Of a stretch of 42,818 bases of DNA, positions 20,656 through 32,041 are shown in pieces (within the stretch, counting starts at the first letter, position 1; each line of letters begins with the position of its first letter). The notes under the pieces were generated by a model. The model saw only the letters and a list, made by a program, of their open reading frames with translations, was not told the origin of the DNA and did no database searches. The translations under genes were made by a program, and so were the position numbers. This DNA comes from Lachnospiraceae bacterium (GTDB taxonomy: Bacteria; Bacillota; Clostridia; Lachnospirales; Lachnospiraceae): the NCBI GenBank assembly GCA_029226225.1, contig JAQXXU010000040.1:1-42818 (forward strand). Direction: 5' to 3'.

Positions 20656-22428
20656 ATGAGTTTAGGTACGATAAAAAAAGTGGCCGGGCCTCTTGTCATA
20701 GCAGAGGGGATGCGCGAAGCGAATATGTTCGATGTGGTGCGTGTGTCAAAGCAGCGACTCATCGGCGAGATCATCGAAATGCACGGTGATCAGGCTTCCA
20801 TCCAGGTATATGAGGAGACTTCAGGACTCGGACCGGGAGAGCCGGTCGAGTCGACCGGTGAGCCGATGAGCGTTGAGCTCGGACCCGGCCTTATCGGCAA
20901 TATCTATGATGGAATCGAGCGACCGCTCGAGGAGATCATGGAGGTAACACACAGCAACAACCTTCAGCGAGGCGTCGAGGTTCCGGCACTTCCGAGAGAT
21001 AAGGTCTGGCACTTCGTTCCGACCGCAAAGGCCGGAGATGAGGTAAAAGCCGGAGACATCATCGGGACTGTAGAGGAGACACCGGTAGTCACACAGAAGA
21101 TCATGGTGCCATACGGCGTTTCCGGAAAAATAAAATCCATAGCCGAGGGTGACTACAAGGTCACAGATACTATAGCTACTATAACGACAGAGAACGGAGA
21201 TAAGACAGTCTCTATGCTTCAGAAGTGGCCTGTTCGAAAAGAAAGACCATATAAGCAGAAGTTATCACCAGACAGGCCGCTTATCACCGGACAGCGTGTC
21301 ATTGATACACTTTTCCCGATAGCAAAGGGCGGCGTAGCAGCAGTTCCGGGACCTTTCGGTTCAGGAAAGACTGTCGTTCAGCATCAGCTGGCTAAGTGGG
21401 CTGACGCAGACATCGTGGTCTACATCGGCTGCGGTGAGCGTGGAAACGAGATGACCGATGTATTAAACGAGTTCCCGACCCTAAAGGACCCGAAGACAGG
21501 ACACTCCCTGATGGAGAGAACAGTCCTTATCGCAAATACTTCTGATATGCCGGTTGCAGCCCGTGAGGCTTCTATCTACACCGGTATCACTATAGCAGAG
21601 TATTTCCGTGATATGGGCTACTCAGTAGCTCTGATGGCAGATTCTACGAGCCGTTGGGCCGAAGCTCTCCGTGAGATGTCAGGAAGACTCGAAGAGATGC
21701 CAGGTGAGGAAGGTTACCCGGCATACCTGGGAAGCCGTCTGGCACAGTTCTACGAGAGAGCAGGACACGTAAAGTGCCTGGGAAGTGATGACAGAGAAGG
21801 TGCCCTTTCAGTTATCGGAGCCGTATCCCCTGCCGGAGGTGATATATCGGAGCCTGTCACACAGGCTACCCTTCGTATAGTAAAGGTATTCTGGTCACTT
21901 GACGCAGATCTCGCATACCAGAGACACTTCCCGGCTATCAACTGGCTGACTTCGTATTCACTTTACCTGGACAGCCTTGGCAAGTGGTTCGACGCGAATG
22001 TAGATGAAGACTGGATGACTCTTCGCGGCCGCATGATGAGTATCTTATCAGACGAGAGCAAACTGAACGAAATGGTACAGCTTGTCGGAATGGATGCTCT
22101 CTCAGCACCGGACCGTCTGAAGATGGAAGCAGCACGCTCTATCCGTGAGGATTTCCTGCATCAGGACGCTTTCCACGAGATAGATACATTCTCATCACTT
22201 AAGAAGCAGTTTATGATGATGGATCTTGTGCTTTCATACTACGACAAGTCTGTAGAAGCTTTAGATCAGGGTGCTTCGCTTAACAGCCTCATAACTCTTC
22301 AGGTACGTGAGGAGATCGGACGTTTCAAGTACACGCCTGAGAAGGACTTAAAAGAAAAATTCGATGCTGTCTCAAAGGAACTCGACAAAGAGATCGCAGA
22401 GGCAGAATCAGCAAAGGAGGACTTCTAA
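20656..22428 (+). CDS. atpA: V-type ATP synthase catalytic subunit A
   Basis: Walker [14 protein letters not shown]; long insert region typical of subunit A. Confidence 0.96.
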   Translation: MSLGTIKKVAGPLVIAEGMREANMFDVVRVSKQRLIGEIIEMHGDQASIQVYEETSGLGPGEPVESTGEPMSVELGPGLIGNIYDGIERPLEEIMEVTHSNNLQRGVEVPALPRDKVWHFVPTAKAGDEVKAGDIIGTVEETPVVTQKIMVPYGVSGKIKSIAEGDYKVTDTIATITTENGDKTVSMLQKWPVRKERPYKQKLSPDRPLITGQRVIDTLFPIAKGGVAAVPGPFGSGKTVVQHQLAKWADADIVVYIGCGERGNEMTDVLNEFPTLKDPKTGHSLMERTVLIANTSDMPVAAREASIYTGITIAEYFRDMGYSVALMADSTSRWAEALREMSGRLEEMPGEEGYPAYLGSRLAQFYERAGHVKCLGSDDREGALSVIGAVSPAGGDISEPVTQATLRIVKVFWSLDADLAYQRHFPAINWLTSYSLYLDSLGKWFDANVDEDWMTLRGRMMSILSDESKLNEMVQLVGMDALSAPDRLKMEAARSIREDFLHQDAFHEIDTFSSLKKQFMMMDLVLSYYDKSVEALDQGASLNSLITLQVREEIGRFKYTPEKDLKEKFDAVSKELDKEIAEAESAKEDF

Positions 22429-23802
22429 ATGCCAAGAGAATACAGAACCATACAGGAAGTCTCCGGTCCTCTGATGCTCGTAAGGGGCGTCAGTGATGTC
22501 ACCTACGATGAACTTGGAGAATTAGAGCTAGAAAACGGTGAGAAGCGTCGTTGCAAGGTTCTTGAGATTGATGGTGGAAATGCACTAGTTCAGCTTTTTG
22601 AGCCTTCTACAGGAATTAACCTCGATACTTCAAAGGTCCGCTTCCTTGGACGTCCGATGGAGCTGGGTGTATCTGAAGACATGCTCGGCCGTGTATTTGA
22701 CGGACTCGGCAGACCTATAGACGGAGGCCCTGAGATCCTTCCGGATGAGAGGCGCGACATAAACGGTCTGCCTATGAATCCGGCAGCCAGAGCCTACCCG
22801 GAGGAGTTCATCGAGACAGGAATCTCTGCTATCGACGGACTGAACACCCTTGTCCGTGGACAGAAGCTTCCTATTTTCTCAGCATCTGGACTTCCACACT
22901 CACAGCTGGCAGCCCAGATCGCGCGTCAGGCAAAGGTTCGTGGAACAGATGAGCCATTCGCCGTAGTATTTGCGGCTATGGGTATCACCTTCGAGGAAGC
23001 ACACTTTTTCCAGGAGTCGTTTAAGGAGACAGGAGCTATCGACAGAACAGTGCTCTTCGTAAACCTCGCGAACGATCCGGCAGTAGAGCGTATAGCTACA
23101 CCTAGAATGGCGCTTACCGCAGCTGAGTACTTAGCTTTCGAGAAAAATATGCACGTGCTTGTCATCATGACAGACATCACGAACTACGCAGATGCCCTTC
23201 GTGAGATCTCGGCAGCACGAAAAGAGGTTCCGGGACGCCGCGGATATCCTGGCTACATGTATACCGACCTCGCTTCGCTCTACGAAAGAGCAGGACGTCA
23301 GAAGGGAAAGAAGGGCTCCATCACTATGATCCCTATCCTTACGATGCCAGAGGATGATAAGACTCATCCTATCCCTGACCTTACAGGATATATCACTGAG
23401 GGACAGATCATCCTTTCCCGTGAGCTCTACCAGAAGGGAATCCAGCCGCCAATAGACGTGCTCCCGTCACTTTCGAGACTTAAGGATAAAGGTATCGGAG
23501 AAGGAAAGACCAGAGCCGACCACGCGAATACGATGAACCAGCTATTTGCCGCCTATGCCCGTGGTAAGGATGCAAAAGAGCTGATGATGATCCTTGGAGA
23601 GGCAGCCCTTACCGACATCGATAAGCTCTATGCGAAGTTCGCAGATGAGTTCGAGGAGAAGTACATAAATCAGGGTTACAACTCCGACCGCTCGATCGAG
23701 GAAACCCTCGACATCGGCTGGGACTTACTCCGTATCCTGCCTCGTTCAGAGTTGAAGCGAATCAAGGACGAATTCTTGGATAAATATTACGACAAAAAAT
23801 AA
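22429..23802 (+). CDS. atpB: V-type ATP synthase subunit B
   Basis: [40 protein letters not shown]. Confidence 0.96.
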   Translation: MPREYRTIQEVSGPLMLVRGVSDVTYDELGELELENGEKRRCKVLEIDGGNALVQLFEPSTGINLDTSKVRFLGRPMELGVSEDMLGRVFDGLGRPIDGGPEILPDERRDINGLPMNPAARAYPEEFIETGISAIDGLNTLVRGQKLPIFSASGLPHSQLAAQIARQAKVRGTDEPFAVVFAAMGITFEEAHFFQESFKETGAIDRTVLFVNLANDPAVERIATPRMALTAAEYLAFEKNMHVLVIMTDITNYADALREISAARKEVPGRRGYPGYMYTDLASLYERAGRQKGKKGSITMIPILTMPEDDKTHPIPDLTGYITEGQIILSRELYQKGIQPPIDVLPSLSRLKDKGIGEGKTRADHANTMNQLFAAYARGKDAKELMMILGEAALTDIDKLYAKFADEFEEKYINQGYNSDRSIEETLDIGWDLLRILPRSELKRIKDEFLDKYYDKK

Positions 23803-23826
23803 TCAAATAGTCCAGTTGGGCAGTCA

Positions 23827-24041
23827 GACAAATGATGTCAACCCGACACGCTTGCTCGCTGTTCATTCGCACTCGTCTATTTGTGGCGTCTGCGGAAACT
23901 CGCAAAAACGCTTCCCATTCCCTTGCGGTTGCGCCCTTAACGGGCGCAAAGAAGCGTTTTTGCTCAGACAGGTCCTCGACGCCACGACATCGTGCTCATT
24001 CGCCACGTTCGCTGCGCTAAGGTCGTCTTGACATCTTTGTC
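23827..24041. repeat. Long nested imperfect hairpin between atpB and atpD
   Basis: Outer arms GACAAATGATGTCAACCCGAC (23827-23847)/GTCGTCTTGACATCTTTGTC (24022-24041); GTGGCGTC 23883-23890/GACGCCAC 23978-23985; GCAAAAACGCTTC 23902-23914/GAAGCGTTTTTGC 23951-23963; TTGCGCCC 23929-23936/GGGCGCAA 23942-23949. Confidence 0.75.
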
Positions 24042-24079
24042 TTCCTGCCTTTCGGAAACTTTGATTTTAAGGAGGTAAT

Positions 24080-24769
24080 ATGGCAGCTTCACATGTAAAT
24101 CCTACTCGAATGGAACTCACCCGCCAGAAGAAAAAACTCCAGACGGCCCTCAAGGGTCACAAGCTCTTAAAGGATAAAAGAGACGAGCTGATGCGAAGCT
24201 TCTTAGACCTAGTAAGGGAGGACAAAGTCCTCCGTGAAGAGGTCGAGGCAGAGATAAAAAAGGCAAACAAGAGCTTTGTCTTAGCCGGAAGCCAGATGTC
24301 AAAGGAAGCAGTGTCAGTCGCCTTCATGGCTCCAAAGCAGGAAGTATCGGTAGATGTCTCTACAAAGAACGTCATGAGCGTCGAGATACCTGTATTTAAG
24401 ACGCAGTTCCGCGGAAGCGACGAAGGTGATTTTTATCCTTATGGATATGCTTTCACATCGGCAGACTTAGACGAAGGAGTGGGCACTTTATCAAAGCTTC
24501 TGCCAAAGCTTCTAAAGCTTGCGGAGAGCGAGAAGTCCTGTCAGCTGATGGCGGCCGAGATAGAGAAGACCAGGCGCCGTGTAAACGCCTTAGAGCATGT
24601 GCTGATCCCGCAGACGCAGGAGAACATCCGCTACATCACGATGAAGCTCGATGAGAATGAGCGTTCATCACAGGTTCGACTGATGAAGGTCAAGGACATG
24701 ATGCTCGAGGATGCTCACCACTACAAGGAGAGACGGGATGCAGAACCATTAAAAGAGGATGTATCTTAA
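24080..24769 (+). CDS. atpD: V-type ATP synthase subunit D
   Basis: VNPTRMELTRQKKKLQTALKGHKLLKDKRDELMRSF; RRVNALEHVLIPQTQENIRYI. Confidence 0.94.
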   Translation: MAASHVNPTRMELTRQKKKLQTALKGHKLLKDKRDELMRSFLDLVREDKVLREEVEAEIKKANKSFVLAGSQMSKEAVSVAFMAPKQEVSVDVSTKNVMSVEIPVFKTQFRGSDEGDFYPYGYAFTSADLDEGVGTLSKLLPKLLKLAESEKSCQLMAAEIEKTRRRVNALEHVLIPQTQENIRYITMKLDENERSSQVRLMKVKDMMLEDAHHYKERRDAEPLKEDVS

Positions 24770-24778
24770 AAAATACAA

Positions 24779-24812
24779 GGCACGAAACCGTTTCGGTTTC
24801 GTGCCGTTTTTT
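24779..24812 (+). terminator. Rho-independent terminator of the ATPase operon
   Basis: GGCACGAAACCG ttt CGGTTTCGTGCC then GTTTTTTAG. Confidence 0.9.
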
Positions 24813-24825
24813 AGGCAAAAAGTGC

Positions 24826-24854
24826 TTGCATTTACATATCAAGTGTGGTAAACT
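24826..24854 (+). promoter_or_regulatory. Candidate promoter of carD
   Basis: TTGCAT-N17-TAAACT. Confidence 0.4.
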
Positions 24855-24932
24855 AATCGATTTTCACTCTTACAATTTTTACAAAATTATGATATAATTG
24901 TTGCAGTTGGACAGTTAGGAACAGGAGGATAC

Positions 24933-25436
24933 ATGTACAAAGTCGGCGATTATATCATGCATGAGACATCTGGCGTGTGCCAGGTAAAGGAGATTTCTGA
25001 GAAGGCGCTTCACGGAAAAGGCTCTGAGAGGATGTATTACAGTCTTGAGCCAGTATTTGATAAGGGTGCGTCAGTTATCACCCCAGTCGACTCGAAGACG
25101 AGAATCCGTGATGTGAAGAGTCCGGATGAGTTCAAGGAGCTTCTCTCTGAAGTACCACAGATCGACGTGGTAAAGGAAGAAGGGAATCGTGCCCGCACTG
25201 AGAAGTTCAAAGAGAAGATAGCGCTGTTCGACCCGAAGCAGCTCGCCTCGGTAGTGAAGAGCATCTATCTGCACCAGAAGAGGAGAATCGCAGCCGGGAA
25301 GAAGGCCATGAGCTCGGATGAGAGAGTCATGGACGTGGCAGCTCAGAGACTTTTCGAAGAGATGGCATTTGCCATGAAGACAGATATCGAGACTGTAAAG
25401 CATGCCTTCTTTAAAAAGCTGGACGGAGAAGATTAA
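24933..25436 (+). CDS. CarD family transcriptional regulator
   Basis: MYKVGDYIMHETSGVCQVKEISEKALHGKGSERMYYSLEPV; strong AGGAGG RBS. Confidence 0.88.
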   Translation: MYKVGDYIMHETSGVCQVKEISEKALHGKGSERMYYSLEPVFDKGASVITPVDSKTRIRDVKSPDEFKELLSEVPQIDVVKEEGNRARTEKFKEKIALFDPKQLASVVKSIYLHQKRRIAAGKKAMSSDERVMDVAAQRLFEEMAFAMKTDIETVKHAFFKKLDGED

Positions 25437-25748
25437 ATGATACCATTACTCGCCAGACAGAGCATTGACAGAAAGGTATCAGATCACATCTCAGTCATAG
25501 TAGGAAACTACGAGTATTATTACGCCTGCGGGCTTTTAAACCGCAGGCTTTCTTTAGGTCTGCCGTCAGATATAAAGCCTCAGGAGCTTTTTGAAAAAAT
25601 GCAGGATACACTTAAGGATACTCCTATAGAGGCTCCTGCAGGTGACGGCGTGACAGATGAGGACTATCTGAAGTACCTGATAAGACGATACGAACCGGAT
25701 GAGAAGTATGACGATCAGATGAAAGAACTCTTTACTTTTAACGGATGA
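25437..25748 (+). CDS. Hypothetical protein, starts immediately after the carD stop
   Basis: TAAATG junction; 103 aa, non-repetitive acidic sequence. Confidence 0.6.
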   Translation: MIPLLARQSIDRKVSDHISVIVGNYEYYYACGLLNRRLSLGLPSDIKPQELFEKMQDTLKDTPIEAPAGDGVTDEDYLKYLIRRYEPDEKYDDQMKELFTFNG

Positions 25749-25766
25749 AGCTATACTATAATTCAC

Positions 25767-26471
25767 ATGAGCAGGCTGGTTTCCAGAAGAAAAAGAAAGA
25801 AAAAGACAGATTATAAGAAGATCATATTAGTTTTTGCGGCTATTATAGTAGTTCTAATAGTCGCAGTCTGCGTGCATAGCGCTCAGAAGAAAAAGGCAGC
25901 CGAGGCTGCGGAAGCGGCAAGACTTGAGGCGATAAAAAACGCAGAGCCAGCGACAAGTATCGACGTCGATCTACTGACTCCGAATAAATACTCCAGACCT
26001 GAGATACCTCTTAAAAAAATAAACGGGATAGTAGTCCATTACACAGCAAATCCAGGCTCTACGGCCATGGAGAACCGTAATTACTTCGAGGGCTTAAAGG
26101 ATAGCCACAGGACATCGGCGAGCAGCCATTTCGTCGTAGGACTGGATGGTGAGATCATCCAGTGCATTCCTACGAAGGAGGAGGCTTACGCGTCGAATCA
26201 GAGAAATTCAGACACTCTTTCGATAGAGTGCTGCCACTATGCCGAGAACGGCCAGTTTGAGCCGAAGACCTACGCCTCACTGGTCAGGCTCTGCGCCTAC
26301 TTATGTCACAGATTCAGCCTTACAGAAAAGGATATCATAAGGCATTACGATGTGACAGGAAAGGACTGCCCAAAGTATTTTGTCGAGCATCCTAAAGCCT
26401 GGAAGCAGTTCAGAAGCGATGTAAAGGACGCGCTGGACGCCAAAGACTGGGATCTGACGATCAACTCCTAA
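25767..26471 (+). CDS. N-acetylmuramoyl-L-alanine amidase (Amidase_2/PGRP type) with N-terminal TM anchor
   Basis: INGIVVHYTANPGSTAMENRNYF, ASSHFVVGLDGEIIQCIP, IIRHYDVTGKDCPKYF. Confidence 0.88.
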   Translation: MSRLVSRRKRKKKTDYKKIILVFAAIIVVLIVAVCVHSAQKKKAAEAAEAARLEAIKNAEPATSIDVDLLTPNKYSRPEIPLKKINGIVVHYTANPGSTAMENRNYFEGLKDSHRTSASSHFVVGLDGEIIQCIPTKEEAYASNQRNSDTLSIECCHYAENGQFEPKTYASLVRLCAYLCHRFSLTEKDIIRHYDVTGKDCPKYFVEHPKAWKQFRSDVKDALDAKDWDLTINS

Positions 26472-26472
26472 A

Positions 26473-26501
26473 TGTGACAGCGGGGACGCGTCCACAGCTG
26501 T
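26473..26501 (+). repeat. REP-like hairpin, divergent copy
   Basis: TGTGACAGCGGGGACGCGTCCACAGCTGT; contains the GGGGACGCG core; ACAGC/GCTGT stem. Confidence 0.6.
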
Positions 26502-26593
26502 TCCGGTATTCGGCCGGTGTGATACCGCTCTATTCGCGGAAAAAGCCGTTGATCCGCTGGAAAGACGAATGGAGATAGTATATACTTGTCTGC

Positions 26594-27043
26594 ATGAAGA
26601 AATTTCTTATTTACTCAGACAAGATACTGACCGCAATCACTTATGCGGCATATGTGGCGCTACTGATATACATCATAGTGAGGTTCGGCTTTGGAGCCGA
26701 CATCCTGAAAGCACTTCTGATACCGGCGACAGGATTTATCCTTGAGACTGTGATCCGTGACAGGCTGAACTTTCCTAGACCTTACGAGAAGACAGGTGTC
26801 CCTCCGATCATCCCGAAGAAGACTAAGGGTCACAGTTTTCCGAGCCGCCACGCGTTTTCAGTTACGATGATAGTCATGATGTATGTATTCTACCTGCCTT
26901 ACTTAGGCGTGGTAATGCTTGTTATAGCCGTCTGTCTCTGCATCATCCGTGTAAAGGGCGGAGTGCATTCGGCACTGGATGTGACAGCGGGCGCGGTGCT
27001 GGCGGCAGCCTACGCAGCATTTTTTATGTGGCTTTTCAAATGA
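26594..27043 (+). CDS. PAP2-family phosphatase
   Basis: RDRLNFPRPYE, GHSFPSRHAFSVTMI, RVKGGVHSALDVTAG. Confidence 0.87.
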   Translation: MKKFLIYSDKILTAITYAAYVALLIYIIVRFGFGADILKALLIPATGFILETVIRDRLNFPRPYEKTGVPPIIPKKTKGHSFPSRHAFSVTMIVMMYVFYLPYLGVVMLVIAVCLCIIRVKGGVHSALDVTAGAVLAAAYAAFFMWLFK

Positions 27044-27055
27044 CGTCAATGCCAC

Positions 27056-27084
27056 TTGACACCATAAAGCCTTTTTGCTAGACT
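27056..27084 (+). promoter_or_regulatory. Candidate promoter of guaB
   Basis: TTGACA-N17-TAGACT. Confidence 0.55.
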
Positions 27085-27118
27085 TTATCTAATTACCCAT
27101 TAGTAGAAGTATATATAG

Positions 27119-28591
<1,473 letters not shown>

Positions 28592-28622
28592 TGTGTCACC
28601 GGGGACGCGTTCAGCTGACACA
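28592..28622 (+). repeat. REP-like hairpin
   Basis: TGTGTCACCGGGGACGCGTTCAGCTGACACA; TGTGTCA/TGACACA arms. Confidence 0.8.
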
Positions 28623-28633
28623 TTTTATACAGG

Positions 28634-28658
28634 GTCCGGCCATCTGGCCGGGCTTTTT
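28634..28658 (+). terminator. Rho-independent terminator downstream of guaB
   Basis: GTCCGGCC atct GGCCGGGC then TTTTT. Confidence 0.8.
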
Positions 28659-29616
28659 ATTTACATAAGCGCATATCCCTCGGGCTCATCCCATACGTCT
28701 TTTTAAAGAGCCTGTAAAAATAGCTGGTATTTTCATATCCGACTGAAAATGAAATATCGGTGATGGGGAGTGAGGTGTTTTTTAAAAGCCAGAGAGCCTG
28801 GCTCATGCGCTTTTCAGAGAGCAGCACTGTAAAGCTCTTCCCGGTATTTTTCTTAATGATGCGCCCCATCGAATAGATGTCGGTATGGTTTGAATCACAG
28901 AATTCAGTAAATGATGCGTCCCTGTAACTCGTATCTATGTAATCGAGCAGGGTCAGCATCATTTTTTTATCATAAGAGTCATCTGACATATGCAGATGCT
29001 CAGTCTCATTCATCAGATGAAGGAAGAGGAGAGCCATCGTCTGCTGGCTTAAGATCCTGTTACCATCATGAGAGTCAAGCATCAGGATGATCAGGTTTTC
29101 CATCAGATTCTGTACAGGTGTGATATCAGAGACATCAAAATACAGGTAGTTTCCGACTATATCCTTTTCCGTAAGACAGCTGATAAGGAAGTTACGGAGC
29201 GCCGACTTCGTATCACCTATGCGTTTAAGCACCTCATCGAAAAATTCCGGAAGGATGATGAAATTCACCGCTATGTCTTTTCCTCCTGCGGGTTCTATCT
29301 CCTGCTTCGCGTGCTGATTCATAAACAGCAGGTCGCCACTGCGAAGTGTGATCATATTCCCATCGATGATGTGCGTCGTCTGTCCCTCGACCATATACAC
29401 GAATTCCACGAAGTTATGCGTATGTTCAGGAAAATGGATAAATCGCGTGTTAGGACGGATATCTATTAGACGTCCTTTTTTTAGCAGGAGAGACGCATCG
29501 ATCTCATTCTGCTTTGACAGGTAGTAGAGTCTTCTGTCCACATCCTTTTTACCGTTCAGGATTTTCTTTTCCTCGTCAGTTATCTGTGAGAGTTTTTTTA
29601 TCAGATCTTTTTTCAT
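28657..29616 (-). CDS. AraC family transcriptional regulator (cupin sensor domain plus HTH), probably controlling the adjacent rhamnose genes
   Basis: FIHFPEHTHNFVEFVYMVEG; C-terminal ISFSVGYENTSYFYRLFKKTYGMSPRDMR. Start placed at ATG 29616 (MKKDLIKKL); the ORF-track TTG at 29634 overlaps a -10-like box. Confidence 0.88.
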   Translation of the reverse strand: MKKDLIKKLSQITDEEKKILNGKKDVDRRLYYLSKQNEIDASLLLKKGRLIDIRPNTRFIHFPEHTHNFVEFVYMVEGQTTHIIDGNMITLRSGDLLFMNQHAKQEIEPAGGKDIAVNFIILPEFFDEVLKRIGDTKSALRNFLISCLTEKDIVGNYLYFDVSDITPVQNLMENLIILMLDSHDGNRILSQQTMALLFLHLMNETEHLHMSDDSYDKKMMLTLLDYIDTSYRDASFTEFCDSNHTDIYSMGRIIKKNTGKSFTVLLSEKRMSQALWLLKNTSLPITDISFSVGYENTSYFYRLFKKTYGMSPRDMRLCK

Positions 29617-29737
29617 AAAAAAAGTATAACACAAAATCGCAAATAAGGACGCGCTTTTTTACAAACAGTGTTCTTACTCTGATAAGCTTTCGAGTGTATT
29701 ATAGGAGCATAGACAAAAGCTCAAGGAGGTTATAAAA

Positions 29738-30619
29738 GTGAAAGTAATAGATTCAGAACTTATGAAAGCATACGCCAGGATGGCCATGGACGGATTCAAC
29801 CAGGGATGGCATGAGAGAAACGGCGGGAACCTGACATATAGACTTAAGGATTCAGATGTAGAAGAATTAAAGGATGACTTCAAGGAAGACGGCATCTGGG
29901 AGGATTTCGGCTGGCAGGCAGGTCACGAATCAGACAGTAGCTTCTCAGGACTTGCCGGTGAGTACTTTATGGTAAGCGGCTCGGGAAAATACTTCAGAAA
30001 TATCCAGCCTGATCCGGAGGACAATGTAGCTATCATAAAGCTAAACGATACTGGCACAAAGTTCATGAAAGTATGGGGCTTAAAGAAGGGCGGAAGACCT
30101 ACATCAGAGCTCCCGACACATCTCGCAAATCTGGACGTACTTAAAAAGCGTGATGAGGATATCAGGATAGTCTACCACTGTCATCCGACGAACCTTATAG
30201 CCCTGACATACGTACTGCCTCTTGATGAGAGAGTCTTCACAAGAGAGATATATGAGATGGCGACCGAGTGCCCTATCGTATTCCCCGAGGGAATAGGCAT
30301 CGTGCCGTGGATGCTCTGCGGTGGCAAAGAGATAGGAGATTATACTTCAGAACTTATGAAGACACACGACATCTGTGTCTGGGCTCACCACGGGACTTTT
30401 GTCTGCGGGCGTGATTTCGATGAGACATTCGGGCTCATCCATACGGCTGAGAAGGCAGCTGAAGTGCTTGTAAAAGTCATGTCTATAACGAACGTAAAGA
30501 GGCAGACTATCACTCCGGACCAGTTCAGGGAACTGAATAAACCATTCGGAGTACATATAAACGAGAAGTTCCTCTATGAGAAAAAAGATGGGACTATAGG
30601 GCAGATGCCGGAGGAGTAA
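29738..30619 (+). CDS. rhaD: Rhamnulose-1-phosphate aldolase
   Basis: MDGFNQGWHERNGGNLTYRL; YHCHPTNLIALTYVL; AHHGTFVCGRDFDETFGLIHT. Confidence 0.92.
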   Translation: MKVIDSELMKAYARMAMDGFNQGWHERNGGNLTYRLKDSDVEELKDDFKEDGIWEDFGWQAGHESDSSFSGLAGEYFMVSGSGKYFRNIQPDPEDNVAIIKLNDTGTKFMKVWGLKKGGRPTSELPTHLANLDVLKKRDEDIRIVYHCHPTNLIALTYVLPLDERVFTREIYEMATECPIVFPEGIGIVPWMLCGGKEIGDYTSELMKTHDICVWAHHGTFVCGRDFDETFGLIHTAEKAAEVLVKVMSITNVKRQTITPDQFRELNKPFGVHINEKFLYEKKDGTIGQMPEE

Positions 30620-30622
30620 GTT

Positions 30623-32041
30623 ATGTTAGTAGATACAAAAGCAAAGATCGGAGTTTTTTCAATAGCGTTAGGAGCATATCTGCCGCAGTTCCCGCAGCTC
30701 GTGCCGGAGTTTAAGGGTCAGTATGAGACTTTTAAAAAAATGCTTCCGGGTACAGTGGAACTGATAGACGGCGGGCTTGTGACGACCAAAGAAGAAGCGC
30801 AGGCAGTAGGAGATAAATTCAGGGCAGCTGATGTGGATCTCGTATTTTTACAGTTACTCACCTATGCTACTTCGTATAATATGCTGCCGGCGGTAAAGGA
30901 CTTAGACGTTCCGGTAGTTCTGGTAAATCTGCAGAAGAAAAGGGTTCCGGACTATGCTCATGCCGAGATCCCTGACTGGCTCGGCGAATACTATGCCTGC
31001 GGGGCAGTAGGTGAAATGGTCGCTGACTTAAATCGCTATGGCAAGAGACATGCGGTGATCACAGGTGTAGTCGAAGGCGGAGACGCGGAGGCACAGTATG
31101 AGATAGATGACTGGTGCAAGGCTGCGCAGGTCAGACGTCGCTTCCGTGATACGAATGTAGCTCAGATAGGAAGACCTTATCCAGGCATGATGGATCTCTA
31201 TATCGACGAGAGCAATCTATACCGCAGGCTTGGTCTCTACACGAAGCAGTTCGACTGGGAGAAGATGTGGGCTATAGCCGATGATATCACAGATGAATCT
31301 GCCATCGATGAAAAAATAGCCGATATCCACGATACTTTCGATGTGACAGGGGAATACGAGGAGAGTGACATCAGGATGATGGCCAAGTATGTGGTAGCTT
31401 TCGAAAAGTGGGTTTGCGACGAGAAACTGGGGCTGATCGCGTCACATTATGACGGTTTTGCGCAGGGCAAGGCAGGAGTCCTTGACTCGATGCTGATACC
31501 AGCATTTTCTATGCTTATAAAGCAGGGGACAGCCTGTGCCGTAGAAGGTGACATGAAGGTCGCCATGGCGATGAGCATCATGAAGACTATATGCGGAAGC
31601 GGGCAGTTATCAGAAATGTACTCTATCGATTTCGATTCTGATGTCTGCATTATCGGTCATTCCGGTTCAGGTGACTATGACATATCAAAGGCAAAGAAGC
31701 CTACAATGAAGATAGTTCCTGTCTTCCACGGAAAGACAGGCGGAGGTTATCTGACCCAGTTCTATCCTCCGGCGGGTGATATCACTTATCTCGCGATCAC
31801 GCAGGACGGAGACGGACATTTTAAATTCATAGCCGCAGAGGGTGTAAATGAAGAAGGCCCGATCTACGGATTCGGGGATACGAATATGCGCACCAGATTC
31901 GAATGCGGCGCTAAAGAATTCGTGACCCGCTGGAGCGAAGCAGGACCTACCCATCACATGGCAGCAGGCATAGGTCACAATGTCGGCACGATCCGTAAGG
32001 TTGCCGAGATCCTGAATGTGCCGCTGGAGGTTATAGCATGA
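30623..32041 (+). CDS. L-fucose/L-arabinose isomerase superfamily protein (AraA/FucI-like) in a rhamnose operon
   Basis: GVFSIALGAYLPQFPQLVPEF, DVDLVFLQLLTYATSYNML, RHAVITGVVEG; sits between rhaD and rhaB. Confidence 0.75.
   Translation: MLVDTKAKIGVFSIALGAYLPQFPQLVPEFKGQYETFKKMLPGTVELIDGGLVTTKEEAQAVGDKFRAADVDLVFLQLLTYATSYNMLPAVKDLDVPVVLVNLQKKRVPDYAHAEIPDWLGEYYACGAVGEMVADLNRYGKRHAVITGVVEGGDAEAQYEIDDWCKAAQVRRRFRDTNVAQIGRPYPGMMDLYIDESNLYRRLGLYTKQFDWEKMWAIADDITDESAIDEKIADIHDTFDVTGEYEESDIRMMAKYVVAFEKWVCDEKLGLIASHYDGFAQGKAGVLDSMLIPAFSMLIKQGTACAVEGDMKVAMAMSIMKTICGSGQLSEMYSIDFDSDVCIIGHSGSGDYDISKAKKPTMKIVPVFHGKTGGGYLTQFYPPAGDITYLAITQDGDGHFKFIAAEGVNEEGPIYGFGDTNMRTRFECGAKEFVTRWSEAGPTHHMAAGIGHNVGTIRKVAEILNVPLEVIA

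Noticed and set aside
23816-24031. Two overlapping small ORFs between atpB and atpD
   Set aside because: They lie across the nested inverted repeat and have no protein-like features; spurious.
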